DNA of 64,000 nt from CAIKMD01 sp963803265 (GTDB lineage Bacteria; Pseudomonadota; Alphaproteobacteria; ATCC43930; CGMCC-115725). A model generated the notes under the pieces. The model had not been told where the DNA came from. It ran no database searches and saw only the letters and a list, made by a program, of their open reading frames with translations. The stretch is taken from positions 1 through 64,000 of the forward strand of contig CAWDLZ010000011.1 of the NCBI GenBank assembly GCA_963803265.1, written 5' to 3'. Numbering within the stretch: position 1 is the stretch's first letter; every line of letters starts with the position of its first letter. This document shows positions 1 through 9,313 of the stretch, piece by piece. A program made the position numbers and the translations under genes.

Positions 1-882
1 GCAACACTGGGAGCACCATTGCGCAGACGATCGGATTGACCGCCAGCGACGAGACCAACGCCTCGTATAACAACACGCAGACCGCGATTCAGACCGGACA
101 GACCGGCTCCTCGATCTCGCAGGTTGTGGACGGCGACACCGCCAACGGCAACACGCAGACCGCGACGGAGGACCCCGGCAGTAGCAACGCGATCAACCAG
201 AGCACCCTGGCGAGCGGCACGGGCAACACACAGACCGCGACGATCGGCAACGGCAGCAGCAACGGGGTCACCCAGGCCGAGACCGGTAGCGCGAGCGACG
301 TGCAAACGGCGTCGGTCAGCTACGGCAACAGCAACAATGTCAGCCAGTCACAGGCCGATGACTTCGACCGACACGCAAAACGCGTCGGTCACCTACGGCT
401 ACCTCAACACAATCAACCAGACCCAAACCGGTGGCTTGGACAACGGGCAAACGGCGTCGGTCTACAACGGCTACGGCAACGGCATCAGCCAGACCCAGAC
501 CGGTGGCTCGGGCAATACCTTGCCCGACCTAGGGGAAACGGCGTCGATCTATGACGGCCACAACAACTCGATCGTCCAGGCCCAGGACGACGAAACGGAC
601 AGCGCGCAGACCGCGACGATTGACTATGGCCACGGCAATACTGTTGACCAGTACCAGGGCATCGGCGGCTCGGGCAACGCCCAGACCGCATATGTTTACA
701 GCAGCAGCAACGGGTCGATCTCGCAGACGCAGGGCGCTGGCGTGAGCAACGGCATCCAGCTCGCCTACCAGACCTACAACACCGGCGCCAACACGATCAT
801 TCAGACTCAGGCCACCAGCGGCAACACTGAAACCGCCACCCAGACCGGCGGCTTCGGCAACACTTCAATCCAGCACCAGTAA
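1..882 (+). CDS. Curlin-repeat (CsgA-like) amyloid fibre protein, start outside window, frameshifted
   Basis: The reading frame is open from the window edge, so the start and any signal peptide lie upstream. The visible part, about 290 residues, is a tandem array of units of roughly 22 residues rich in Asn, Gln, Gly, Ser and Thr. Typical pieces are NTQTATIGNGSSNGVTQ and GQTASVYNGYGNGISQTQTG, with Gln and Asn at regular spacing as in curlin repeats. Such proteins are secreted and polymerise into extracellular amyloid. The frame changes by +1 near 355-370, after SQSQAD, and the same repeat pattern continues in the new frame, so this is one gene and probably a sequence error. The stop is TAA at 880-882. 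A hairpin follows, then more curlin-type genes. Confidence 0.8.
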
Positions 883-902
883 GCATAGGGATACGGCGAG
901 CG

Positions 903-928
903 TTGGGAGGGGGCGAGCCCCCTCCCAA
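903..928 (+). terminator. Hairpin after the first curlin gene
   Basis: A perfect inverted repeat, TTGGGAGGGGGC pairing with GCCCCCTCCCAA, lies 20 bp after the stop of the first curlin gene and about 60 bp before the next start. There is no run of T after it, only TCTTC. It may be a partial terminator or an mRNA-stabilising stem that sets the ratio of major to minor fibre subunits. Confidence 0.5.
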
Positions 929-988
929 TCTTCGGCGCAAGACCCTCTTTCGTCCAACCCGACCGTCTTCCCGGGAAAGATTGCGATC

Positions 989-1345
989 ATGCTGTGGCGA
1001 TGTCTCTTCCTGATCGTCCTGACAGCCGCGCTGCCGGCTCGCGCCGACGATCTGGTCAGCACGACCCAGGTGGTGGCGGCGCTGGCGGCTGGCGCGCTGG
1101 CGGCGGACCCGTTCGGCAATGTTTCGCAGATTTCCCAATCGGGCTCCGGCAATGTCGGCGAGACCGACCAGAGCGGCACGCGCGACATCGCAGCGATCAC
1201 CCAGATCGGCAACAACAACAGCTCATCGATCCAGCAGACCAGCGTCGGCGACGTCGCCGTGAACACCCAGATCGGCAACGGGCTGAGCATGACGATCCGC
1301 CAGACCGGCCCCGGCCAGATCATCTCGATCACGCAGCGCAAATGA
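989..1345 (+). CDS. Small secreted curlin-repeat protein (minor fibre subunit-like)
   Basis: This 118-residue protein starts with a Sec signal peptide (MLWRCLFLIVLTAALPARA), cleaved about residue 19. From about residue 45 it carries curlin-type repeats with the spacing N-x-S-Q-I-S-Q-x-G-x-G-N, for example ITQIGNNNSSSIQQTSVGD and NTQIGNGLSMTIRQTG. Its size and low repeat number suit a nucleator or minor subunit (CsgB-like role), but that role is inferred. Its TGA stop overlaps the ATG of the next gene (ATGA at 1342-1345), so the two are translationally coupled. Confidence 0.8.
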   Translation: MLWRCLFLIVLTAALPARADDLVSTTQVVAALAAGALAADPFGNVSQISQSGSGNVGETDQSGTRDIAAITQIGNNNSSSIQQTSVGDVAVNTQIGNGLSMTIRQTGPGQIISITQRK

Positions 1346-1890
1346 AGTCCCCGGCCCGCACCGCCGCCCTGTTGCTGCCGCTGCTGCTGACGGCAGGCGC
1401 AGCCTGGGCACAGGCGGCGCCACACGACCGGCAGCCCGCCGCGGGGCAGCCCACCGAGGCGCAGGAGCTAGCGCAGCAGCGGGCCGCCATGGGCGACCAG
1501 TTCGGCGGCCGATCGATCCCCCCGGACATCCTGAAGATCATGGCGGACCCGCGGATCGAGCCGGTCGTCGCCTATATCCTGTGGCAGGCTGCGCGCAAGC
1601 CAATCGAGGAATGGACGCTGCAGCAGCTTCAGGATATTACGGCGATCATCCCGACGCTGCCCGAGACCGGCATGCCGATGTCGCAAATCCAGGCGCTCTA
1701 CAAGTACCTCGGCCTCGACCCAAGCGACGTGTTCAACCCGCAGCTTGGCGCTGACTGGCAGGCCAACTCGACACGCTTCGAGCGGAGCGGCGCGGGCGCC
1801 GTGGCCGCGATATCCTCGGCAGACTGCCAGACCGATCCGGCCGAGATGACGGTCGCAATGTTCCAGTCCTGTCAGTCAGGCGGGCAATGA
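1342..1890 (+). CDS. Secreted protein of unknown function in the curlin operon
   Basis: I do not recognise this family. The ATG at 1342 overlaps the stop of the curlin gene before it. The 182-residue product has a signal peptide (MKSPARTAALLLPLLLTAGA, cut near AWAQA). A Gln/Ala-rich stretch follows, then a largely helical middle (DPRIEPVVAYILWQAARKP, WTLQQLQDITAIIPTLPETG) and two Cys near the end (SADC, QSC) that could pair. It has no curlin repeats, so it is probably not a fibre subunit. Its position between two curlin genes suggests an assembly, chaperone or anchoring role like CsgE/CsgF/CsgH, but I see no similarity I could name. The same strand also stays open upstream to 994, which is only the shadow of the preceding gene. 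Confidence 0.7.
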   Translation: MKSPARTAALLLPLLLTAGAAWAQAAPHDRQPAAGQPTEAQELAQQRAAMGDQFGGRSIPPDILKIMADPRIEPVVAYILWQAARKPIEEWTLQQLQDITAIIPTLPETGMPMSQIQALYKYLGLDPSDVFNPQLGADWQANSTRFERSGAGAVAAISSADCQTDPAEMTVAMFQSCQSGGQ

Positions 1891-1922
1891 CGACGGCGTT
1901 CACACACGGTTGGGAGGCGGCA

Positions 1923-2510
1923 ATGCGCTTCAAATGGCTGACCTTGGTTTTGCTGGCGACGCCGGCCCTGGCCGGTGCACAGACCATTGATTCCGGAGGC
2001 GGCATGACGGATCAGGGCACCAACAACCGGCAAACAGTGGACCGTCCGGCGGGCGATCGGTCGGTGGTCCGGCAGACCGCCGGCCCCGGCAGCAACGGCA
2101 ATGCGCAGAGCGTGACGATCTCGTCGCAGGGCGATCCGCCGAACCTCGCCACGCAGCAGACGCAAGGCGCCGGCGACACCCAGAGCATCGTCATGCCGGG
2201 CGGCTCGGGCAATGTGGTGGTCCAGGAGGCCGGGGCGGGCGGCGCGGGCAGCGTGCAGTCGGCCGTGATCACGGGCACGGGGAACACCGTGAAGCAGGAC
2301 TCCGACGGCAGCGGCACCCAAAGGGTGCACAGCAGCGGCCAGGGCTCGACAATCGTTCAGACCCAGCGCGGCGTGGGCAACCATCAATCGGCGGTGCAGA
2401 CCGGCACCGGCAATGTCGCGATCCAGACGCAGCGCGGCAACGGGTTGAGCGGTGCGCTGCAGCAGCACGGCGGGCAGACCGACGTGCAGGTCCAAGAGCC
2501 TGGACAGTGA
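1923..2510 (+). CDS. Secreted curlin-repeat-like protein
   Basis: The product has 195 residues. I chose the ATG at 1923 because GGGAGG lies at 1912-1917, five bases before it, and because it begins directly with a signal peptide (MRFKWLTLVLLATPALAGA). An upstream in-frame ATG at 1887 overlaps the previous stop. The mature part is Gln/Gly/Thr/Ser-rich with degenerate repeats of 20-24 residues such as GNVVVQEAGAGGAGSVQSAV and TGTGNVAIQTQRGNG, which fit a diverged curlin repeat. It is the last gene of the operon and probably another fibre component. Confidence 0.75.
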   Translation: MRFKWLTLVLLATPALAGAQTIDSGGGMTDQGTNNRQTVDRPAGDRSVVRQTAGPGSNGNAQSVTISSQGDPPNLATQQTQGAGDTQSIVMPGGSGNVVVQEAGAGGAGSVQSAVITGTGNTVKQDSDGSGTQRVHSSGQGSTIVQTQRGVGNHQSAVQTGTGNVAIQTQRGNGLSGALQQHGGQTDVQVQEPGQ

Positions 2511-2640
2511 CTTCTTCTGCACTGCGGAGTCGCTAGAGACTTTTTGAAAAAGTGTGCCGCGCCCGATTCGTTGGACCAAAGTTTGAGTTAAGCAGCCTCA
2601 TTCATGCGGGCATTCTCCCAAGCGATGCGGGTTTGGCGCG

Positions 2641-2853
2641 GCGCTCGCCTATGGCAAGGTGCCGCTCTTCGACGGCGTCGAGGAGTTTCTCGCGGCGGGG
2701 CTGTGCCCGGGAGGCACGCGGCGAAACCTCGGTTTCGCGGCGCCGATGGCAAGATTTGCCGAGGAGTTGAGCGAGAACCAGCGCCTGCTGCTCGCCGATG
2801 CGCAGACCTCGGGGAGGCTGCTTGTCGCGGTGGGCCCCGGCCGCCTAACCGAG
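2641..2853 (+). pseudogene. selD: 3' remnant of selD (selenide, water dikinase)
   Basis: About 70 codons in one frame match the C-terminal end of SelD: VPLFDGVEEFLAAGLCPGGT, then RRNLGF, then LSENQRLLLADAQTSG and LLVAV. The signatures PGGTRRN and DAQTSG are characteristic of the family. The usual TSGGLL reads TSGRLL here. The catalytic N-terminal half is absent upstream, where the frame is closed by a stop at 2584. After LLVAVGPGR the homology ends and the frame runs into the neighbouring tRNA. No SelA, SelB or tRNA-Sec is seen in the window. This looks like the leftover of a lost gene. Confidence 0.7.
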
Positions 2854-2932
2854 CAGCCAACCCTGCGCAACACGCCGCGCTCCTACACCACGCTCAGGGG
2901 CATGATCAAATGGCGGATTTGCTGGGTGAATC

Positions 2933-3007
<75 letters not shown>

Positions 3008-3173
3008 GAAGGGCAATGGGGTCGGGAGATACCTGAACGGGTCGCTGCTGGCAAGCGCCCGCCCATGCCGTTCCGCGAAGCGGGCAATCTAGAACCCGAA
3101 ACGACGCGAGATTTGCGCCGCACGCTCTGTGTGGACGCGATGACTTCCTCCGCGGAGGTTCGCCGCTCCCACG

Positions 3174-4073
3174 TTAGGGATGTTCGTGTTGGTCGCCGCC
3201 CTTCGGCGCAGGTTTTTGCCCGGTAGGATGAGCCGGAGCGGCCGCGTGCTGCGGCGCCGCGCGCTGCCCTGTCGTGTGCTGAAGGGCGCCGTGCGGCGGC
3301 TGAGCGCCGTGCGGCGCGACGGGCGGACGCGCGGTGCCGGCGCTGGCCGGCGTGACCCCCCTTGCCCGAACCACGCCGGGACCCGTGAAGGTTCCCGGGT
3401 GCGGGGTTGCGGCAACCGCCGGGCGGCCATGATTGACCGTGGCGCGCAGCGCACGGTTGCCGGCCGCCGCCTGCTCGTGCTGGGCTTGGAGCGGCGTCAG
3501 GCCAACGTGCTGTTCCTGCGGCGCGGCCGTCGGCCGCGCATTGGTCCCGCCTTTGCCGCCGTTGAAGCTGACGCGCGCGGTGCCGGCACGGACGGGCGCG
3601 TTATAGACGTTGCCGATACGCCTGCCGCCGAAATTGTTCACGGCCTGGTTGTAAAAAAAGGTTCCATTTTCCCAGCGCCCGCCGAGGTAGCCGACGCCGG
3701 TGTAACCGAAGCCGTAATTGATGCCGCCATAGAAGCCGACAGTCGGCCCCCAATAGCCGGCGTTCCAGATGTAAGCGCCGTTCACCCAGGCCCAATAACC
3801 GGGTGTCCATAACAGCCCGACCGCGGGCGGCGCCACCCATGTTCCCGGCACCCAATAATAACCTGCGCCTCCCCAGGCCCAATAGCCGGGAACCCAGATG
3901 TCGCCGAGTTCGGGAAGCGTCGGCTGGGCATAGATCGGCAGCGGCGGCGGCGCCACCGTGATCGAGATGCCCAGCGCCTGAGCGTAACTGGCCGAGGGAA
4001 GAGCGGTCATCGGCGCGGCCAGCGCGAGGCAGGACGCGATCGAGAGCGGGACGAGACGGTGCAAGCTCAACAT
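3174..4073 (-). CDS. Secreted YXWGXW-repeat protein
   Basis: The start is the ATG at 4073, preceded by GGAGGT with six bases between; an upstream ATG at 4136 lacks such a site. The 299-residue product has a signal peptide (about residues 1-31). A Trp/Gly/Tyr-rich half follows with repeats of the type W-x-P-G-Y-W (IWVPGYWAW, YWVPGTW, LWTPGYWAW, AGYWGP), which is the YXWGXW repeat. The C-terminal half is disordered, rich in Pro, Ala, His, Gln and Gly, ending in several His. Proteins with this repeat are exported; their function is mostly unknown, with some links to envelope or biofilm. It is monocistronic. A 12-bp palindrome CCTCCGCGGAGG lies between its stop and tRNA-Thr. Confidence 0.8.
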   Translation of the reverse strand: MLSLHRLVPLSIASCLALAAPMTALPSASYAQALGISITVAPPPLPIYAQPTLPELGDIWVPGYWAWGGAGYYWVPGTWVAPPAVGLLWTPGYWAWVNGAYIWNAGYWGPTVGFYGGINYGFGYTGVGYLGGRWENGTFFYNQAVNNFGGRRIGNVYNAPVRAGTARVSFNGGKGGTNARPTAAPQEQHVGLTPLQAQHEQAAAGNRALRATVNHGRPAVAATPHPGTFTGPGVVRARGVTPASAGTARPPVAPHGAQPPHGALQHTTGQRAAPQHAAAPAHPTGQKPAPKGGDQHEHP

Positions 4074-4272
4074 GCTGGTACCTCCAAGAGAATGATTTTG
4101 CCGAGCGCTCCACTCAAGTCGCCTAAACGCCACCATAATAGCAACTGCGGCGACGTCGATAAGCTCGGAAACTACTCAGCTTCCGGTGCCGACGCAACAA
4201 CGCGGGGAATCAGTGACGGGTGCGGAACGACAGGCTTGACGCGCCACTCGCCGCGCCGCCACCCTGCCCCCG

Positions 4273-4467
4273 ATGACCGGCAAAGCCAAAGAAAAACCTC
4301 GCCGCACCCCGGCGGGCGAGCGCGCCGAAAGGATGCGCGCCGAGCGCCTGGCGCAGGCGCTGCGCGCCAATCTCGGACGACGCAAGGCGCAGGCGCGCGA
4401 GCGCGACGCTGATGCCGACGTCGACGCCGATGCCGAGGCAGCCGCGCCGAAGCGGCGCGAGGATTGA
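4273..4467 (+). CDS. Small basic/acidic conserved hypothetical protein upstream of murA
   Basis: This 64-residue protein begins MTGKAKEKPRRTPAGERAER. It has a strongly basic middle (RLAQALRANLGRRKAQARER) and a short acidic tail (DADADVDADAEA). Short proteins with the core LAxALRANLxRRKAQAR are common in Alphaproteobacteria, often just before murA, as here (53 bp before its start). It has no signal peptide or membrane segment. The function is unknown to me; the predicted amphipathic basic helix could bind nucleic acid, but that is a guess. Confidence 0.6.
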   Translation: MTGKAKEKPRRTPAGERAERMRAERLAQALRANLGRRKAQARERDADADVDADAEAAAPKRRED

Positions 4468-4520
4468 GCCCGGCCGGGACTTGAGGGCAACCGGCGCATC
4501 CCCTACAACTAGCTGCAACC

Positions 4521-5813
<1,293 letters not shown>

Positions 5814-5823
5814 GGCAGGGGCG

Positions 5824-6261
5824 ATGGCCGGATTGAAGCTGCGCGCGGTGGACGAGGAAGACCTCGCCGTCATTTCAGCGATCCTGCAGGACGCGCTCGT
5901 CACCATCGGCGAAATGGTCTATCTGCCCGAGGAAAGGCGCTTCGCGCTAGTGGCGAACCGCTTCCGTTGGGAGCCGCGGCCGGGCGAAACGCATAAGGAG
6001 CGCACGCTTTCGGGGCTGTGCATCGACGACGTCGCCTCGGTGCGCCGGCGCGGTTTCCATCGTCGCGAGGAAGAGCGCATCCTATCGCTTCTCGCGATCA
6101 CCGCCGAGGCTCGGGACCAGCACACGACCCTGCTGCTCGAATTCGCCGGCGGCAGTTCCATCCGGCTGGAAGTCGGGCGGATCCTGTGCCATTTAGATGA
6201 TCTGGGCGAGCCCTGGCCGACGCGCTGGCGGCCGAAACATCCGGTAGCGGCCCGGGATTAG
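5824..6261 (+). CDS. DUF2948 family protein
   Basis: This 145-residue intact protein starts MAGLKLRAVDEEDLAVISAI and contains PEERRFALVANRFRWE, matching the DUF2948 pattern. The family is restricted mainly to Alphaproteobacteria and usually sits between murA and hisG/hisD, as here. No signal peptide or membrane helix is visible. Function is unknown; its constant position suggests a link to cell wall or histidine genes only by co-transcription. Confidence 0.85.
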   Translation: MAGLKLRAVDEEDLAVISAILQDALVTIGEMVYLPEERRFALVANRFRWEPRPGETHKERTLSGLCIDDVASVRRRGFHRREEERILSLLAITAEARDQHTTLLLEFAGGSSIRLEVGRILCHLDDLGEPWPTRWRPKHPVAARD

Positions 6262-6291
6262 TCTTTTCAGGTTTTTTGCGGAGAGTGGTTT

Positions 6292-6956
6292 TTGCGCGGC
6301 AATGAGACGCTGGTATTGGCGCTGCCAAGGGGCCGCATCCTCGGCGAGGTGACGCCGCTATTGAAGCGCGCGGGCATCGAGATCGAGCGCGCCTTCGACG
6401 ACCCCCAATCGCGCCAGCTCCGCTTCACCACCAATCACGACGGGCTCGACGTGATTCGCGTTCGCAGCTTCGACGTCGCGACCTTCGTCGCCTTCGGCGC
6501 GGCGCAACTGGGCATCGCCGGCAGCGACGTGCTGATGGAGTTCGATTATCCCGAAATCTACGTTCCGCTCGACTCGAATGTCGGGCGCTGCCGGCTGGTC
6601 GTGGCGGCGCCCAAGGAAGATGCCGGCCGCGACGATCCCTCGCGCTGGAGCCATGTCCGGATCGCCACCAAATACCCGGAAATGACGCGCCGGCATTTCG
6701 CCCAGCGCGGCGTGCAGGCGGAGTGCATCGTCCTCAATGGCGCGATGGAGCTGGCGCCGAGCCTCGGGCTCATCGCGACAGATCGTCGATCTCGTTGCAG
6801 ACCGGCACCACCCTGCGCGCGAACGGGCTCGTCGAGATCGAGCACATCGCCGACATCACCTCGCGCTTCATCGTCAACCGCGCCGCGCTCAAGACCCGCG
6901 TCGCGGAGGTCAGCCACTGGATCGAGCGCTTCCGCGCGGTGGCCGATGCCGCTTGA
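6292..6956 (+). CDS. hisG: ATP phosphoribosyltransferase, short form, two frameshifts as read
   Basis: HisG joins ATP and PRPP in the first step of histidine synthesis. The start is TTG at 6292, with GGAGAG at 6280-6285 six bases upstream. The N-terminus LVLALPRGRILGEVTPLLKR, the block GIAGSDVLMEF and the C-terminal QTGTTLRANGL are all typical. Extra bases near 6773 (expected LARQIVDLV) and 6806 (expected VQTGTTL) shift the frame. Corrected length is about 220 residues, which is the short HisG type; that type lacks the regulatory domain and normally needs HisZ, not seen in this window. As read, the first frame runs on into hisD, giving a false fusion. Confidence 0.88.
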
Positions 6957-8250
6957 GGCTCGACACCTCGGCGGCCGGCTTCGCGCGACGCGTTCGCGCG
7001 CTTTCTGGCGTCGCAAGCGCGAGAAAGAGGCCGATGTCGACGCCGTGGTTGCGGCGATCATCGCCGATGTCCGCGCCCGCGGCGATCGTGCCTTGATCGA
7101 GCTATCGAAGCGCTTCGACCGGGTCGAGCTCACCCCGGCGAGCCTGCGCGTGTCGGCCGCCGAGATCGCCGCCGCGAAGGCGGCGTGCGGCGCGGCGGCG
7201 CTGGCGGCGCTGCGTCTGGCGCATGGCCGCATCGTGGCCTATCACGAAAAGCAGCGTCCGGCCGATCTCGATTATACCGACGATGCCGGCGTGCGGCTCG
7301 GCGCGCACTGGCGCCCGCTCGCTTCGGTCGGGCTCTACGTTCCGGGCGGCACGGCGTCTTATCCGTCCTCGGTGCTGATGAACGCGGTGCCGGCGAAGGT
7401 CGCCGGTGTCGCGCGCATCGTGATGGCGGTGCCGGCGCCAGCCGGAATCATCAGCCCCCTGGTGCTGGCGGCGGCCGAGCTCGCGGGCGTGACCGAGGTG
7501 TATCGCATCGGCGGCGCGCAGGCCATCGCCGCGCTCGCCTACGGGACGGAAAGCATCGCCGCGGTCGATAAGATCACCGGTCCGGGCAACGCCTATGTCG
7601 CGGCGGCCAAGCGCCGCGTCTTCGGCACGGTTGGCCTCGACATGATCGCCGGCCCATCGGAAATCCTGGTGGTGGCCGACCGCGCGAACAACCCCGATTG
7701 GATCGCGGCCGATCTCTTGTCCCAGGCCGAGCATGACGGCGCGGCGCAGTCGATCCTGATCGCCGACGACAAGGACTTCGCCGCTGCGGTTGGTACCTCG
7801 GTCGCGCGCCAGCTCGCTAGCCTGCCGCGCGCCGCCATCGCCGGCGAAAGCTGGCGCGATCATGGCGCGATCATCCTCGTCAGGAATTTCGACGAGGCCG
7901 TGCCGCTGATCGACCGCATCGCCGCCGAGCATGTCGAGCTGGCGGTCGAGCGGCCCGAGGCGCTGGCAGCCCGCATCAATAATGCCGGCGCCATCTTCCT
8001 TGGCCGCCACACGCCCGAGGCGGTGGGCGATTACGTCGCCGGCCCCAATCATGTCCTGCCGACCTCGCGCAGCGCGCGTTTTTCTTCGGGTCTCGGCGTC
8101 CTCGATTTCATGAAGCGCACTTCGCTGATCGCGTGCGATGCTGCGAGTTTGCGCGCCATCGGTCCGGCGGCGATCACACTGGCCGAGGCCGAAGGGCTCG
8201 ACGCCCATGCGCGCTCGATCGCGATCCGCCTCAATCTCGCTGGCGGCTGA
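6953..8250 (+). CDS. hisD: Histidinol dehydrogenase, two compensated frameshifts near the start
   Basis: HisD oxidises histidinol to histidine with two NAD+ and Zn. I place the start at TTG 6953, overlapping the hisG stop (TTGA): it reads RLDTSAAGFA, then after extra C bases near 6986 and 7011 the expected DAFARFLASKREKEADV continues in the main frame. An ATG at 6946 gives an aberrant first 22 residues. The body is intact: VPGGTASYPSSVLMNAVPAK, KITGPGNAYVAAAKR, AGPSEILVVAD, AEHVEL and PNHVLPTSRSARFSSGL, which hold substrate and Zn residues. Corrected length is about 431 residues. Confidence 0.9.
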
Positions 8251-8254
8251 CGCG

Positions 8255-8731
8255 ATGGCCGAGAGCAAGCAGCGCATCGTCAAGATCACGCTCGACGAGC
8301 ACAGCGTCGTTCGCCGCAACGAGGACGTCGAGCACGAGCGCGCGGTCGCGATCGCTGATTTGCTCGACGACAACAGCTTCATGCCGACCGCGTCCTTGAG
8401 CGGACCTTTTCATCTCCATTTGGGGATCGCCGATAATCGCCTGCTTCTCGACATCCGCGACACCGAGGAAAAGGCGCTCGACCGGGTGGTGTTGCCGCTG
8501 TCGCCGTTTCGCAAGATCGTGAAGGAATATTTCATGATCTGCGGCAGCTATTACAGCGTGGTGCGCGGCCATCACCCGTCCTCGATCGAGGCGATCGACA
8601 TGGGCCGCCGCGCGCTCCACAACGAAGGCGGCGAGCTGTTGCGCGAGCGGCTTGCCGACCGCGTCGCGGTCGACCTCAATACCGCGCGACGCCTGTTCAC
8701 CCTGCTCTGCGTTTTGCACATCCGGGGCTAG
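8255..8731 (+). CDS. UPF0262 family protein
   Basis: The 158-residue product begins MAESKQRIVKITLDE and contains PFHLHLGIADNRLLLDIRD and FRKIVKEYFMICGSYYSVV, the hallmark segment of UPF0262. It starts five bases after the hisD stop and ends three bases before maf, so it belongs to the same transcription unit. The family is widespread in Alphaproteobacteria and always found in this neighbourhood; no biochemical function is known to me. It is intact. Confidence 0.88.
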   Translation: MAESKQRIVKITLDEHSVVRRNEDVEHERAVAIADLLDDNSFMPTASLSGPFHLHLGIADNRLLLDIRDTEEKALDRVVLPLSPFRKIVKEYFMICGSYYSVVRGHHPSSIEAIDMGRRALHNEGGELLRERLADRVAVDLNTARRLFTLLCVLHIRG

Positions 8732-8733
8732 CG

Positions 8734-9313
8734 ATGGTGGGAGAGCGCCTCGTCCTGGCCTCGTCCTCGCCGCGCCGCCTCGAATTGCTGGCGCAGGTGG
8801 CGATGCTGCCCGATGCGATCGACCCCGCCGAGATCGACGAGAAATCCTCGCCCGGGCGAATTGCCGCCGCGGCTGGCCGAGCGTCTTGCCGCGGAGAAGG
8901 CCGAGGCCGTGGCGGCGCGGCACGCGGGCGCGTTCGTGCTCGGCGCCGACACGGTGGTCGCCTGCGGCCGGCGCATTTTGGGCAAGCCCGAGACCGCCGC
9001 CGAAGCGCGCACGTGTCTGACGCTGTTGTCGGGTCGGCGCCACCGGGTTCACGGCGGCATCGCGCTGGTCACGCCGCAGGGCAAGCTCGTCCGGCGCCGG
9101 GTCGTGACCATGGTCGCGATGAGCCGGATAACCAATTCCGCGCTCGAAGCTTATCTCGCCAGCAATGAGTGGCGCGGCAAGGCCGGCGGCTATGCGATCC
9201 AGGGGCTCGCCGCGCGCTTCGTGCGCGGGATCAACGGCTCCTACAGCAACGTCGTGGGGCTGCCCTTATTCGAGACTCTGGCGCTGCTGGAGGGACAGGG
9301 GTTCCGGCGGTGA
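8734..9313 (+). CDS. maf: Maf-like nucleotide pyrophosphatase, one frameshift as read
   Basis: Maf proteins hydrolyse non-canonical or modified nucleoside triphosphates to monophosphates and can affect septum formation. The N-terminal signature is clear (LVLASSSPRRLELLAQ), followed by VLGADTVVACGRRILGKPE and SGRRHRVHGGIAL. An extra base near 8852 shifts the frame where DEKPRPGELPPRLAERLA is expected. Corrected length is about 192 residues, normal for the family. The stop overlaps the GTG start of the RNase gene (GTGA). Confidence 0.88.

Noticed and set aside
2539..2553. ACTTTTTGAAAAAGT as a terminator of the curlin operon
   Set aside because: It is an AT palindrome with almost no loop and no following T run, so a stable RNA hairpin is unlikely.
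6292..8250. A 652-residue HisG-HisD fusion protein
   Set aside because: The middle 60 residues match neither family, while the correct ends and starts of both proteins are present in the other frames. It arises from single-base shifts.
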